Assembly: GCA_003670425.1 (NCBI GenBank)
Contig: QWRL01000074.1
Coordinates: 3,086 to 10,688, forward strand
DNA length: 7,603 bases
Origin: Chloroflexota bacterium
Lineage (GTDB): Bacteria > Chloroflexota > Anaerolineae > Anaerolineales > UBA11657
Direction: 5' to 3'
Part shown: positions 1 to 6,157 of the stretch, piece by piece
Position numbering within the stretch: position 1 is the stretch's first letter
Layout of the letters: the number at the start of each line of letters is the position of its first letter
The notes under the pieces: model-generated
The model's input: only the letters and a program-made list of their open reading frames with translations
Databases searched by the model: none
What the model was told of the DNA's origin: nothing
Translations under genes and position numbers: made by a program

Positions 1-247
1 ACGGAAGCGGTGCAGTTCCGGTTTCCTTGTTTTTGGTTTCTTAGCAGTTGAGTTGTGGTTGGACGGGAATAGTTATTTATTTAACCCCAACACTGAAATC
101 TGATTTCGATGCAATAGGTTGGGACTGGTTTCGCTTGCCGGCGCGCGGGCAAAGCTGGACGGTTACGATTACCAGTGGTGGAGTACGCAGCTGGTGTTGG
201 CGCTGCGCAACTTGTGCGCTGGCAGCCCGGAAGTTTGTTCAGTCAGT
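1..247. other. Non-coding region downstream of the histidine kinase
   Basis: This stretch follows the stop codon of the kinase gene and is clearly more AT-rich than the rest of the window, above all between about 20 and 120. I find no convincing gene. A plus-strand frame from 48 to 272 runs into the kinase 3' end, starts with TTG and gives a Trp-rich peptide without family character. A plus-strand frame open from the left edge to a TGA at 101-103 could be the last 33 codons of a convergent gene, but its peptide is not recognisable. No hairpin followed by a T-run is visible on either strand, so the end of the kinase transcript is not defined here. A short perfect inverted repeat lies at 95-107. 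Confidence 0.6.
95..107. repeat. 13-bp perfect palindrome, possible regulator site
   Basis: The sequence is GAAATC, one central T, then GATTTC, an exact inverted repeat with 6-bp arms. It lies in the AT-rich intergenic stretch. On the minus strand an A/T-rich block (about 70-85) follows it, of the sort found near promoter -10 regions, so it could be an operator for a gene lying to the left of the window. A 6-bp arm can arise by chance, and no gene start is visible within the window to support this reading. Confidence 0.25.
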
Positions 248-1408
248 TTATGTGAGCGGTAGTTTTATGTAGAAAGCTGCGCCGGCGCCGGGAATTCCGC
301 TGCTCTCGGCCCAGATTTTTCCGCCCAGCAGCTCTACCGCATGTTTGGCAATTGCCAAACCCAAGCCGGTGCCGCCTTTGCTGCGCGCTGGATCCCCGCG
401 GTAGAAGCGCTCAAAGATGCGCAGCAGCTCCAGTGGCGCAATGCCGCTGCCACTATCGATCACACCCAGCACTAGCTGCGGTTCTTCAACGCGCGCCAGC
501 AATGTGATGCTGCCGCCAGCGGGCGTGAATTTGACGGCGTTGTGCAGCAGGTTCACCAGCGTGCGTTCCAATAGCAGCGGGTCAGTGCGCACGCGCAGTG
601 CCGGGCTGGCTTCAATCTGGATGCGCAATGTCTTGCCACTGGCTTGTGCGTGCAGGCGCTGCTGCACAATCGCCAGCAAATCGTGCACGGCCACAAGTTC
701 GTATTTTGGCAGCATTCGGCCGGATTCAATTTGCGCCAAGTCCAGCAGCTCGCCAGAGAGCTGGCCGAGCGCCTCGGTTTCAGAGACAATTTTACCGAGC
801 AGGCTGTGCTGGCGCTGGCTGTCCAGGTCGGGCATGTGGCGCATTGTGTCGGCGATCAGGCGGATGGAAGTGATGGGCGTGCGCAGCTCATGCGAGATGT
901 TGGCGACAAAATCACGCCGCGCCCGGCCCAGGCGCTCCAGCTCAGTAAGGTCGTGCATCAGCAGCACGGCGCCGTGTTCGCCTGCAGTACCGGCAAGCGC
1001 CACATAGGCGTGATGCGGCTGCCCATTAATTTGCAATTGCCGGTCGGCCGGTGCGCCAGCTGCTAGTGCTTGTGTTAGCAGGTCATTTAATTGCGGCACG
1101 TGCGTGGCTTGCAGCAGCGTGTGGCCGGCAGCTGCGCTGGCAAACAATGCCTGCGCCGGCTGGTTGAGCTGCATCACTGTGCCATTTGGCGCCAGCAGCA
1201 AAATGGCAGCGGTTTCCGCGCTGGCAACTGCTTGCAGGTGCGCTGCGTTTTGGGCGCTTAGCAGCGCGCTTGCGGCTGCGGTGTTGTGCGCGTGTTGCAG
1301 TTGTTGCTGCGCTGCAGTTTGTGCGCGGCGGGCGCTCCACCACAGGGCAGCCAGTGCAAGTGCGGCCGCTGCAAAGGCAAGAGTTAGCGGGTTGGCAGCA
1401 GCGTTGAT
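248..1408 (-). CDS. PhoR-like sensor histidine kinase
   Basis: Membrane histidine kinase, the likely partner of the response regulator just upstream. It should autophosphorylate on His and pass the phosphate to the regulator Asp. Numbered from an ATC at 1408-1406 (386 aa), it shows one hydrophobic helix (about residues 6-24), an Ala/Gln-rich helical linker (25-65), a PAS-like segment (about 66-155), the HisKA H-box NISHELRTP with His173, and an HATPase_c domain with N-box Asn286/Asn290, G1 DSGSG (318-322), F-box FERF and G2 GTGLGL (346-351). All catalytic motifs are intact. The stop is TAA at 248-250. The start is uncertain: no ATG, GTG or TTG occurs in frame between the regulator stop and a TTG at 1201, which would remove the membrane helix. 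I favour the longer form because the upstream codons encode a sensible membrane helix and linker. No dedicated extracytoplasmic sensor domain is present, so the signal is probably intracellular, at the membrane, or relayed by a partner. Confidence 0.9.
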   Translation of the reverse strand: MNAAANPLTLAFAAAALALAALWWSARRAQTAAQQQLQHAHNTAAASALLSAQNAAHLQAVASAETAAILLLAPNGTVMQLNQPAQALFASAAAGHTLLQATHVPQLNDLLTQALAAGAPADRQLQINGQPHHAYVALAGTAGEHGAVLLMHDLTELERLGRARRDFVANISHELRTPITSIRLIADTMRHMPDLDSQRQHSLLGKIVSETEALGQLSGELLDLAQIESGRMLPKYELVAVHDLLAIVQQRLHAQASGKTLRIQIEASPALRVRTDPLLLERTLVNLLHNAVKFTPAGGSITLLARVEEPQLVLGVIDSGSGIAPLELLRIFERFYRGDPARSKGGTGLGLAIAKHAVELLGGKIWAESSGIPGAGAAFYIKLPLT

Positions 1409-1417
1409 GGCGGCTCA
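1406..1417 (-). other. Regulator/kinase junction with no canonical start codon
   Basis: The regulator ends in TGA at 1417-1415. The next codons in the same frame are GCC, GCC, ATC, AAC, and the frame stays open through the whole kinase. ATC at 1408-1406 is the only AUN-type codon near the expected start. A GAGG run lies in the last codons of the regulator, 11 nt before the ATC, a long but possible Shine-Dalgarno spacing. Likely explanations are a rare ATC start with translational coupling to the regulator stop, or occasional TGA readthrough giving a fused regulator-kinase. A base-call error is also possible. Confidence 0.55.
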
Positions 1418-2095
1418 GCCCTCAAAGCGGTATCCCACGCCGCGCACCGTGGCGATGCGCCGCGGACTCGTGGGGTCCGGTTCAATTTTTTCTCGCAGCC
1501 AGTGAATGTGCACATCCACGGTGTGCGTGTCGCCGGGGAAGTCGTAGCCCCAGACGCTTGAGAGCAGGCCTTCGCGGGAGAGGGCCGTGTTGCTGTGGCG
1601 CATCAGCTCGGCCAGCAGCGTGAACTCGCGGTGAGTGAGGCGCAGCTCTTGCTCGCCCAGTTGCGCGCGCTGTGCCAGCAGATCCAGGTGCAGGTCGCCG
1701 CTTTGCAGTTGGGTCCCGTTGTCGCGCTGCGCGGGGTCGGTGCGCCGCAGCAGGGCGCGCACACGCGCCAGCAGCTCGCCCAGGCTGAAGGGCTTCACCA
1801 CATAATCATCCGCGCCGCTCTCCAGCCCCATGATGCGGTCCAGCTCTGCGCCGCGCGCAGTGAGCATGATGATGGGCACTTTGGAGCTGCGCCGCAGCAT
1901 GCGGCAGACAGAGATGCCGTCCAGGCTGGGGAGCATCAGGTCCAGCAGCAGCAAGTCCGGCAGCTGCTCGCGCGCCAGGTTCAAGCCTTCAACACCATCG
2001 CCGGTTTCCAGCACCTCAAATCCCTCCGCGCGCAGGTTGAGCACCAGCATTTCGCGCACAGTGGGCTCATCTTCGATTACTAATATTTTATGCAT
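1415..2095 (-). CDS. OmpR/PhoB-family response regulator
   Basis: Two-domain DNA-binding response regulator of 226 aa, the normal family length. The receiver domain (about residues 1-120) has the acidic pocket Glu8/Asp9, phosphoacceptor Asp52 in LLLDLMLPSLDG, switch Thr79 and the conserved Lys101-Pro102. The C-terminal winged helix (about 130-226) carries the family signatures LTHREFTLL, LLSSVWGYDF, VDVHIHWLREKIE and TVRGVGYRFEG. It should bind direct repeats upstream of target genes when phosphorylated by the kinase that follows. ATG at 2095-2093 is the clear start because MHKILVIEDE is the usual N-terminus. No Shine-Dalgarno is evident before it (CTTAAACCT), and the predicted leader is only about 15-20 nt. 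The promoter directly upstream suggests the pair is transcribed on its own and could be autoregulated. PhoB/PhoP-type is the family assignment; the actual stimulus is unknown. Confidence 0.96.
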   Translation of the reverse strand: MHKILVIEDEPTVREMLVLNLRAEGFEVLETGDGVEGLNLAREQLPDLLLLDLMLPSLDGISVCRMLRRSSKVPIIMLTARGAELDRIMGLESGADDYVVKPFSLGELLARVRALLRRTDPAQRDNGTQLQSGDLHLDLLAQRAQLGEQELRLTHREFTLLAELMRHSNTALSREGLLSSVWGYDFPGDTHTVDVHIHWLREKIEPDPTSPRRIATVRGVGYRFEG

Positions 2096-2116
2096 AGGTT
2101 TAAGTTTAGCGTTGCA

Positions 2117-2145
2117 AGTTTAATGCGCGGTTAAGCGCTTGGCAA
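2117..2145 (-). promoter_or_regulatory. Sigma-70-type promoter for the two-component operon
   Basis: Read on the minus strand, TTGCCA at 2145-2140 matches the -35 consensus TTGACA at five of six bases. After exactly 17 nt comes TAAACT at 2122-2117, matching the -10 consensus TATAAT at four of six, including its first two bases and its last. The predicted transcription start is near 2110, leaving a leader of about 15-20 nt before the regulator ATG at 2095. Spacing, location and AT-richness agree. There is no experimental support. Confidence 0.6.
2133..2140. promoter_or_regulatory. AAGCGCTT palindrome inside the promoter spacer
   Basis: A perfect 8-bp palindrome begins in the 17-nt spacer and touches the first base of the -35 element. 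A dimeric regulator bound here would interfere with, or be positioned by, RNA polymerase. Downstream of it the motif TAAAC recurs three times on the minus strand (about 2099-2103, 2104-2108 and 2118-2122), the last forming part of the -10. OmpR-family proteins bind direct repeats, so autoregulation is conceivable, but the 6- and 14-nt offsets do not match the usual 10-11-nt periodicity. Confidence 0.25.
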
Positions 2146-2193
2146 GAAGCCTTAATATTTGCGCGCGCCATTCCGGCTGCGGTGCGCGCTGGC

Positions 2194-3162
2194 TTAGCGG
2201 CGCGGACTTGTTGCCAGAAAGTCCAGCAATATTTTGTTGAAAGCAGCCGGCTGCTCCTCCATGGGCAAGTGGCCGGCGTCCGGCACCACCGCCCACGCCG
2301 TCCCGGGCAGCATATCGCGCAAGTGTGCGCCGGCTGCAAGTGGAATCCAGTTGTCGTGCTCGCCCCAGATCACCAGCGCAGGCACGGAAATGCTTTGCAG
2401 GGCAGCGGGCAGCGTGCTGCGCAGGGCGTCGCGCAGAATGCCCAGCAAGGCCAGATCCCAGCCGCGCAGCGTTTGCGGCGCCAGGTAGGCGCGCTCCACT
2501 TCGGGCGTCAGCCGGGCGGGGTTGTGGTACGCGCTGCGGGCAATGGCCGCAGTGCGCTGCGGGGTAATGAAGCTGCGCAGTAGCAGCTGCCCCCAGCGCT
2601 GTGCGGGTTGCAGCGTTAGCAGCAGCGGCACCACGCGCTGCAGCAGCGTCGGGGTTTGGGCGCGGTCCAGAATTGCGGCATCTACAAACACCAGCCGGTC
2701 CGCGCGCTGCGCATGGCGCATGGCAAAGTGCGCAATCACGCTGCCGCCCATGCTGTGGCCCACCAGCGTGGCGTGCTCAATGCCCGCGGCCGTCATCACA
2801 TCCGCAACAAAATCCGCCTGGGCTGCATGCCCGTAATCCGTGTTGAAAGTTTTGTTTGACAGGCCAAAGCCTTTCAGGTCAAACGCGATGGCGTGGAAGC
2901 CGGCGGCCTGCAAAGCGGGCAGCGTGTAGCGCCATGAAAAAGTGGAGCCGCCAAAGCCATGGAGCAGCACGACGGCGGGCTGGCCGGCGCTGCCCACTTC
3001 CATCAGCACGGTGCGCAGCCCCGCAACGGTAACGAAGCGGCCGCCGGCGGGCAGCAGCGCGTCGGCAGATTTGTCGGGCTGCGCTGGCAGTGGCAGCAGG
3101 AACGGCAGCACCACCAGCACAAAGAAAATCAGGCTGATCCAGAAGCGGCTGCGGCGCAGCAT
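2194..3162 (-). CDS. Membrane-anchored alpha/beta hydrolase (abhydrolase_1/6 type)
   Basis: Alpha/beta-fold hydrolase of 322 aa counted from ATG at 3162-3160. A GTG one codon earlier (3165) is an equally placed alternative. Residues about 6-27 form a hydrophobic N-terminal anchor after an Arg-rich start (MLRRSR), so the catalytic domain is probably held on the outer face of the cytoplasmic membrane. The fold signatures are complete: oxyanion motif HGFGGSTFSW (His68-Gly69), nucleophile elbow GHSMGG with Ser137, acid Asp270 in WGEHDNW, and His298 in DAGHLPMEE. A helical cap of about 80 residues sits between the Ser and Asp strands. Families with this layout include esterases, lipases, haloalkane dehalogenase-like and C-C hydrolases; the Ser nucleophile rules out a dehalogenase, and the substrate is not readable. 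It is the last gene of the upstream unit, 6 nt (3 nt from the GTG) after the preceding hydrolase stop. Confidence 0.93.
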   Translation of the reverse strand: MLRRSRFWISLIFFVLVVLPFLLPLPAQPDKSADALLPAGGRFVTVAGLRTVLMEVGSAGQPAVVLLHGFGGSTFSWRYTLPALQAAGFHAIAFDLKGFGLSNKTFNTDYGHAAQADFVADVMTAAGIEHATLVGHSMGGSVIAHFAMRHAQRADRLVFVDAAILDRAQTPTLLQRVVPLLLTLQPAQRWGQLLLRSFITPQRTAAIARSAYHNPARLTPEVERAYLAPQTLRGWDLALLGILRDALRSTLPAALQSISVPALVIWGEHDNWIPLAAGAHLRDMLPGTAWAVVPDAGHLPMEEQPAAFNKILLDFLATSPRR

Positions 3163-3168
3163 CACGCG

Positions 3169-3912
3169 CTAGTTGCCCGCCGCGCTGCGCATCAGGGCAA
3201 CAGTGGCTGCCACAATTTGGGCTTGCTGGTCTGCGCGGGCAATGCTGGCCGGCGGGTCTGCCAGCTGGCCCGTGTAGTAGCCAAACTGCTCATGGTTGCC
3301 GCCGGCCAGTGCAATAAAGCGCGCGCCGGGCGGAAGCAGTGCGCGCGCTGCGGCAGAGGTGAACGTGCGCGCGCCTGTGTCGAGCTCGCCATAAATTGAA
3401 AGCACCTGCAGGTTTTGCTTTGCAAGATCCGCCGGTGAATAGCTGGCCCACAACACCACGCCTGCAAATGCGCCCGCATGCTCGGCTGCATATTGCGCCG
3501 CCATGCTGCCGCCCAGCGAGTGCCCGCCAATCACCCAATGCACCACTTGCGGGTGGGCCGCTTGCACGGCAGCCGCGCGCTCTTTGCCAAACACAGCCAG
3601 GTTTGCGGGCATAAACACCACGCACACTGGAAAGTTCTGCGCCGCAATCGCCGCCGCCGCGGGCGCATAAGCTGCAGCGGGCACGCGTCCGCCCGGGTAA
3701 AGAATCAGCGCCGTGTCTGCCGGCGCTTGCAGCGGCAGAAACTCAATCCACTGCGCGGTTTGCTTGACGCTGACGGCTGCGCTGGACTGCAGCGCAGCAG
3801 CGGCTTGGGGCAGCAGCGGCGCCGGCACTGCCAGCCACACCACGGCTGCGGCCACTGCCAGCCCAACGGCGGCAGCGCAGCCCAGCAGAACGCGGCGCAC
3901 TAGCTTGCGCAT
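3169..3912 (-). CDS. Membrane-anchored alpha/beta hydrolase (abhydrolase_5 type)
   Basis: Small alpha/beta hydrolase of 247 aa. After a basic start (MRKLVRR) a long hydrophobic segment (about 8-30) works as a signal anchor. The rest resembles the abhydrolase_5 / dienelactone-hydrolase-like group: LILYPGGRV (69-77) supplies the oxyanion strand, GGHSLGGS carries nucleophile Ser132, YGELDTG carries Asp178, and GGNHEQFGYY carries His207. The triad is complete and there is no lid insertion, so a small or exposed ester, lactone or acyl group is a plausible substrate. ATG at 3912-3910 lies 15 nt after the stop of the preceding gene, with no strong Shine-Dalgarno, so coupling is likely. It is only distantly related to the next gene, which also has an anchor; the two look like separate enzymes, not a recent duplication. 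Function beyond hydrolase is unknown. Confidence 0.92.
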   Translation of the reverse strand: MRKLVRRVLLGCAAAVGLAVAAAVVWLAVPAPLLPQAAAALQSSAAVSVKQTAQWIEFLPLQAPADTALILYPGGRVPAAAYAPAAAAIAAQNFPVCVVFMPANLAVFGKERAAAVQAAHPQVVHWVIGGHSLGGSMAAQYAAEHAGAFAGVVLWASYSPADLAKQNLQVLSIYGELDTGARTFTSAAARALLPPGARFIALAGGNHEQFGYYTGQLADPPASIARADQQAQIVAATVALMRSAAGN

Positions 3913-3927
3913 GCGCGCTGGCGCAGC

Positions 3928-4584
3928 TTAGGCCCACGCCACCGCCAGCGTGTGGCGGCTGCCGTCCGCGCGCCCGATGCTGGCTTCACTGCTGCCGTTG
4001 CGGCGCAGCAGCAGCTTGCCGCGGTTGTGCATGTTGTCTTCCAGCTGCAGGCTGCCGTGCGCACGAATGCGCGACTGGCGCAGGAAGCCCGGCAGCAGCT
4101 CGCTCACAATAATGCCGGACAGGCGGGCGCCGTAGCTGCCGTCGGGGCTCTGAAACTCAAAGCGCGAGGGGGCCGGCACGCCCACCCCAAACAAGCTCAC
4201 GGTGGTTCCGGTGATTTCTTCCGTGCCGCTAAACTTTCCGAGCGCCGGCAGGCTGGCCGTGTAGGAGATGCGCAGATGCGGACGCTCCGCCTCAAGGTGC
4301 GCATTCACCAACGCACCGGTGTGCGGGTCGGCCTCGGCCACGCTCTCGCCCGCGCGGTTGAAGCGCGGCTGGTAGTAAGCCGCGCCATAAGATGATGACG
4401 CGCCCGCAGCGTATTGCGCAATCTGCGCCAGCGCCTCCGCATACAAATGCTGCGCCAGCAGCGCGCCGGCTGCCTGCAAGCGGCTGGTCTTGTGCATGCG
4501 GCGCACCACATAGCCCAGCAGTGAGATGCCCTCCGGCGGCAGCTCGTAGCGGGTGGCGCTGCTGGTGTTAAGTGCAGTGGGCAT
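3928..4584 (-). CDS. Hypothetical protein, unrecognised family
   Basis: I do not recognise this 218-aa protein. I chose ATG at 4584-4582 (MPTALNTSSATRYE), 13 nt after the flavoprotein stop. The frame stays open to 5130, but that upstream part is an out-of-frame shadow of the flavoprotein gene. There is no signal peptide, membrane helix or cysteine. Residues about 17-60 are predicted helical and Ala/Leu-rich. From about 103 to 216 the pattern is alternating beta strands and turns (LRISYTA, FSGTEEITGTTVSLFG, SRFEFQSPDGSYGARLSG, IRAHGSLQLEDN, KLLLRRNGSS), suggesting a beta-sandwich or barrel that could hold a hydrophobic ligand. Its tight position between the FAD enzyme and two hydrolases suggests it serves the same pathway. 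The product is likely cytosolic. Codon use and composition match the neighbours, so there is no sign of recent transfer. Confidence 0.85.
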   Translation of the reverse strand: MPTALNTSSATRYELPPEGISLLGYVVRRMHKTSRLQAAGALLAQHLYAEALAQIAQYAAGASSSYGAAYYQPRFNRAGESVAEADPHTGALVNAHLEAERPHLRISYTASLPALGKFSGTEEITGTTVSLFGVGVPAPSRFEFQSPDGSYGARLSGIIVSELLPGFLRQSRIRAHGSLQLEDNMHNRGKLLLRRNGSSEASIGRADGSRHTLAVAWA

Positions 4585-4597
4585 GCGCGTGATATTG

Positions 4598-6142
4598 CTA
4601 CTGCGTGGACGGGATGTGCCAGCTGGCAGCAGTTTGCTGGCTGTGCGGCAGCTGCCGGCTTGCCGGGCCGGCTGCCGCCATGACGGCGCGTGCCACACGC
4701 ATGCCGCCCAGTGTAACCCCGGCGGTGGACTGTCCCGGAAACACTGAGTCGCCCACCAGCCAAGCATTGGCAAGCCCGGTGTGCGGCCCGCGCACATTGA
4801 AGAGCGAAGTTTGCGCAAAGCCGCCAACCATGCCTTGCGCGCGCCCCGTGAAATACTCAAACGTGAGCGGTGTGCCGGCCAGGCACAGGCGCGTGGCGCG
4901 TGAAATGCCGGGCACCGCCCGCTCTGCAGCTGCCAGCAGCTGCTGCGTGTAGGCCGCCTTGCGCTCTGCATATGCGCTGCCGCCGGCATGGTGCAGCTGC
5001 CACCACGGCGCAATTGCGGTATGCGTGGAGAGTGTGGCGGCGCGCATGCCGGCCGGTGCACGGCGCGCATCCTGCGCATCCGACAATGAAACAAAAACGG
5101 AATTGCCCTCGCCCAGCGGCCGGCTTGCATCCACCACTACTTGGTGGTGGTCAGCCAGCCCGGCAGGCAGCGCCTGCGCATCCAAGCCAAGGTAAAGCGT
5201 GAACGCGCCCCAGGTGTCCGGGCGGCGCTGCACTTCGCGTGTTAGTGCGGCGGGCGCAGCTGCGCCCAGCAGCGCGCGCAATGACCATGGCGTAAGGTTG
5301 GCCACCAGGTAATCGCACGGCACGCGCAATCCCTGGCTGGTGCGCACGGCAACCGCACGGCCGCTGCGCACTTCAATTTGTTCAACTGTGTGGCGGTAGA
5401 GAACCGCGCTGCCGTGGGCGCGCAGCCAGTCTGCCAGGGTGCTGGCCAGCGCACCAATGCCGCCGTGCACATGGTTCACACCGCGCCGCGGCAAATCCAG
5501 TGCGGCGCTGCCGTACAGCGCGTGTGCACTGTGGCTAACAGTTTGGGCGGCAATCAGCAGCTGCGCATCCAGAAATGTGCGCAGCTCGGCGCTGGCCCCG
5601 TGTGCGCTGGCCAGCTGCGCCACCGTGCGCAGCAAATGCGGCAGTGCCAGCAGCGTGCGCGGCCGCACGGCAGCTGCCACGGCAGCCAAGTCGCGCGCAC
5701 TTTCCGGCGGCCACGGAAAAGGGCGCGATGCAATGTCCCACGATATATCTGCCAGTTGTTCTTGTGCGCGCCAAAATCCGGCGCTGCCCGGAAACGCGGC
5801 CTGGCTTTCGGCCCGCCAGCGTTCGGCATCCGCCCATTGGGTTACGGTGCGCCCGGGCAGGTGCACCACCCACGCCGGATCCACCGCGCTCACCGGCCAC
5901 TGCAGGTTTAGGGCAGCCGCCACCTGGGCGTGCGGGCCGCCGCCGGAAAATCCGCCGGCCAGCGTCGCGCCTGAATCAAAACGGTAGCCCTTGTGATAGA
6001 AAGTGCCGGCGCAGCCGCCGGCATACACATGCGCCTCGAGCACCGTTACCTGATAGCCGCTGCGCACCAGCAGCGCAGCCGTTGTCAGGCCGCCGATGCC
6101 GGCGCCGACCACCACAATGCGCCGCGCGTTGGCGCTACGCAT
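4598..6142 (-). CDS. Phytoene desaturase/carotenoid isomerase-like FAD oxidoreductase
   Basis: FAD-dependent enzyme of 514 aa, the usual size for the CrtI/CrtD/CrtISO superfamily. The Rossmann motif is at residues 9-36 (IVVVGAGIGGLT, ending in acidic Glu36 for the ADP ribose), followed by AGGCAGTF and the GYRFDSGATL stretch typical of the family. A GGIGALASTLADWL segment (227-240) precedes the central substrate region. The C-terminal FAD signature is WLVGDSVFPGQSTAGVTLGG (461-480) with the trailing MRVARAV helix. These enzymes desaturate, isomerise or saturate long polyene or isoprenoid chains at the membrane surface. CrtI, CrtD and CrtISO cannot be told apart by eye, and no phytoene synthase is visible here, so a carotenoid substrate is only inferred. 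The last 25 residues after the signature helix are polar and look like a non-conserved tail. The ATG (6142-6140) lies 15 nt after the SRPBCC stop, with a weak AGG 5 nt before it. Confidence 0.9.
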   Translation of the reverse strand: MRSANARRIVVVGAGIGGLTTAALLVRSGYQVTVLEAHVYAGGCAGTFYHKGYRFDSGATLAGGFSGGGPHAQVAAALNLQWPVSAVDPAWVVHLPGRTVTQWADAERWRAESQAAFPGSAGFWRAQEQLADISWDIASRPFPWPPESARDLAAVAAAVRPRTLLALPHLLRTVAQLASAHGASAELRTFLDAQLLIAAQTVSHSAHALYGSAALDLPRRGVNHVHGGIGALASTLADWLRAHGSAVLYRHTVEQIEVRSGRAVAVRTSQGLRVPCDYLVANLTPWSLRALLGAAAPAALTREVQRRPDTWGAFTLYLGLDAQALPAGLADHHQVVVDASRPLGEGNSVFVSLSDAQDARRAPAGMRAATLSTHTAIAPWWQLHHAGGSAYAERKAAYTQQLLAAAERAVPGISRATRLCLAGTPLTFEYFTGRAQGMVGGFAQTSLFNVRGPHTGLANAWLVGDSVFPGQSTAGVTLGGMRVARAVMAAAGPASRQLPHSQQTAASWHIPSTQ

Positions 6143-6157
6143 CAGCGCCTGCGCTGC

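Larger units (their letters stand above)
2096..2193 (-). other. Intergenic region between hydrolase gene and two-component operon
   Basis: This 98-nt gap is the only sizeable break between genes in the window. Its half next to the regulator is AT-rich and holds a sigma-70-like promoter. Its half next to the hydrolase stop holds two GCGCGC runs (2161-2166 and 2183-2188 region) that could pair over a long loop, but no T-run follows, so I do not call a terminator. Some readthrough from the upstream six-gene unit is therefore possible. Confidence 0.6.

Noticed and set aside
1..75. Minus-strand frame leaving the left edge with a Lys/Arg-rich peptide (AKKPKTRKPELHRFR)
   Set aside because: It looks slightly like a basic nucleic-acid-binding N-terminus, but the frame has no ATG, GTG or TTG before its upstream stop, and AAA/AAG codons are expected by chance in an A-rich stretch.
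133..152. Inverted repeat CTTGCC...GGCAAAG as terminator of the kinase transcript
   Set aside because: The stem is 5-6 bp and no T-run follows on either strand.
48..272. Plus-strand 74-codon open frame at the left edge
   Set aside because: It starts with TTG, overlaps the kinase 3' end, has no ribosome binding site and gives a composition unlike the neighbouring proteins.
417..1007. Long plus-strand open frames across the kinase and other genes
   Set aside because: They are antisense shadows typical of high-GC genes; the minus-strand products carry complete family motifs and these do not.
2081..2160. Direct repeat TAATATTT at 2081-2088 and 2153-2160 flanking the promoter
   Set aside because: One copy lies in ordinary regulator codons (Lys-Ile-Leu), and 8 bp of A/T sequence repeats easily by chance.
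2151..2193. Possible terminator after the second hydrolase
   Set aside because: Two GCGCGC runs could pair, but only over a loop of about 17 nt, and AAATATTAAG follows instead of a T-run.
4585..5130. Upstream extension of the hypothetical protein frame to 400 codons
   Set aside because: This part overlaps the well-supported flavoprotein gene on the same strand in another frame and lacks protein-like character; the ATG at 4584 fits operon spacing.
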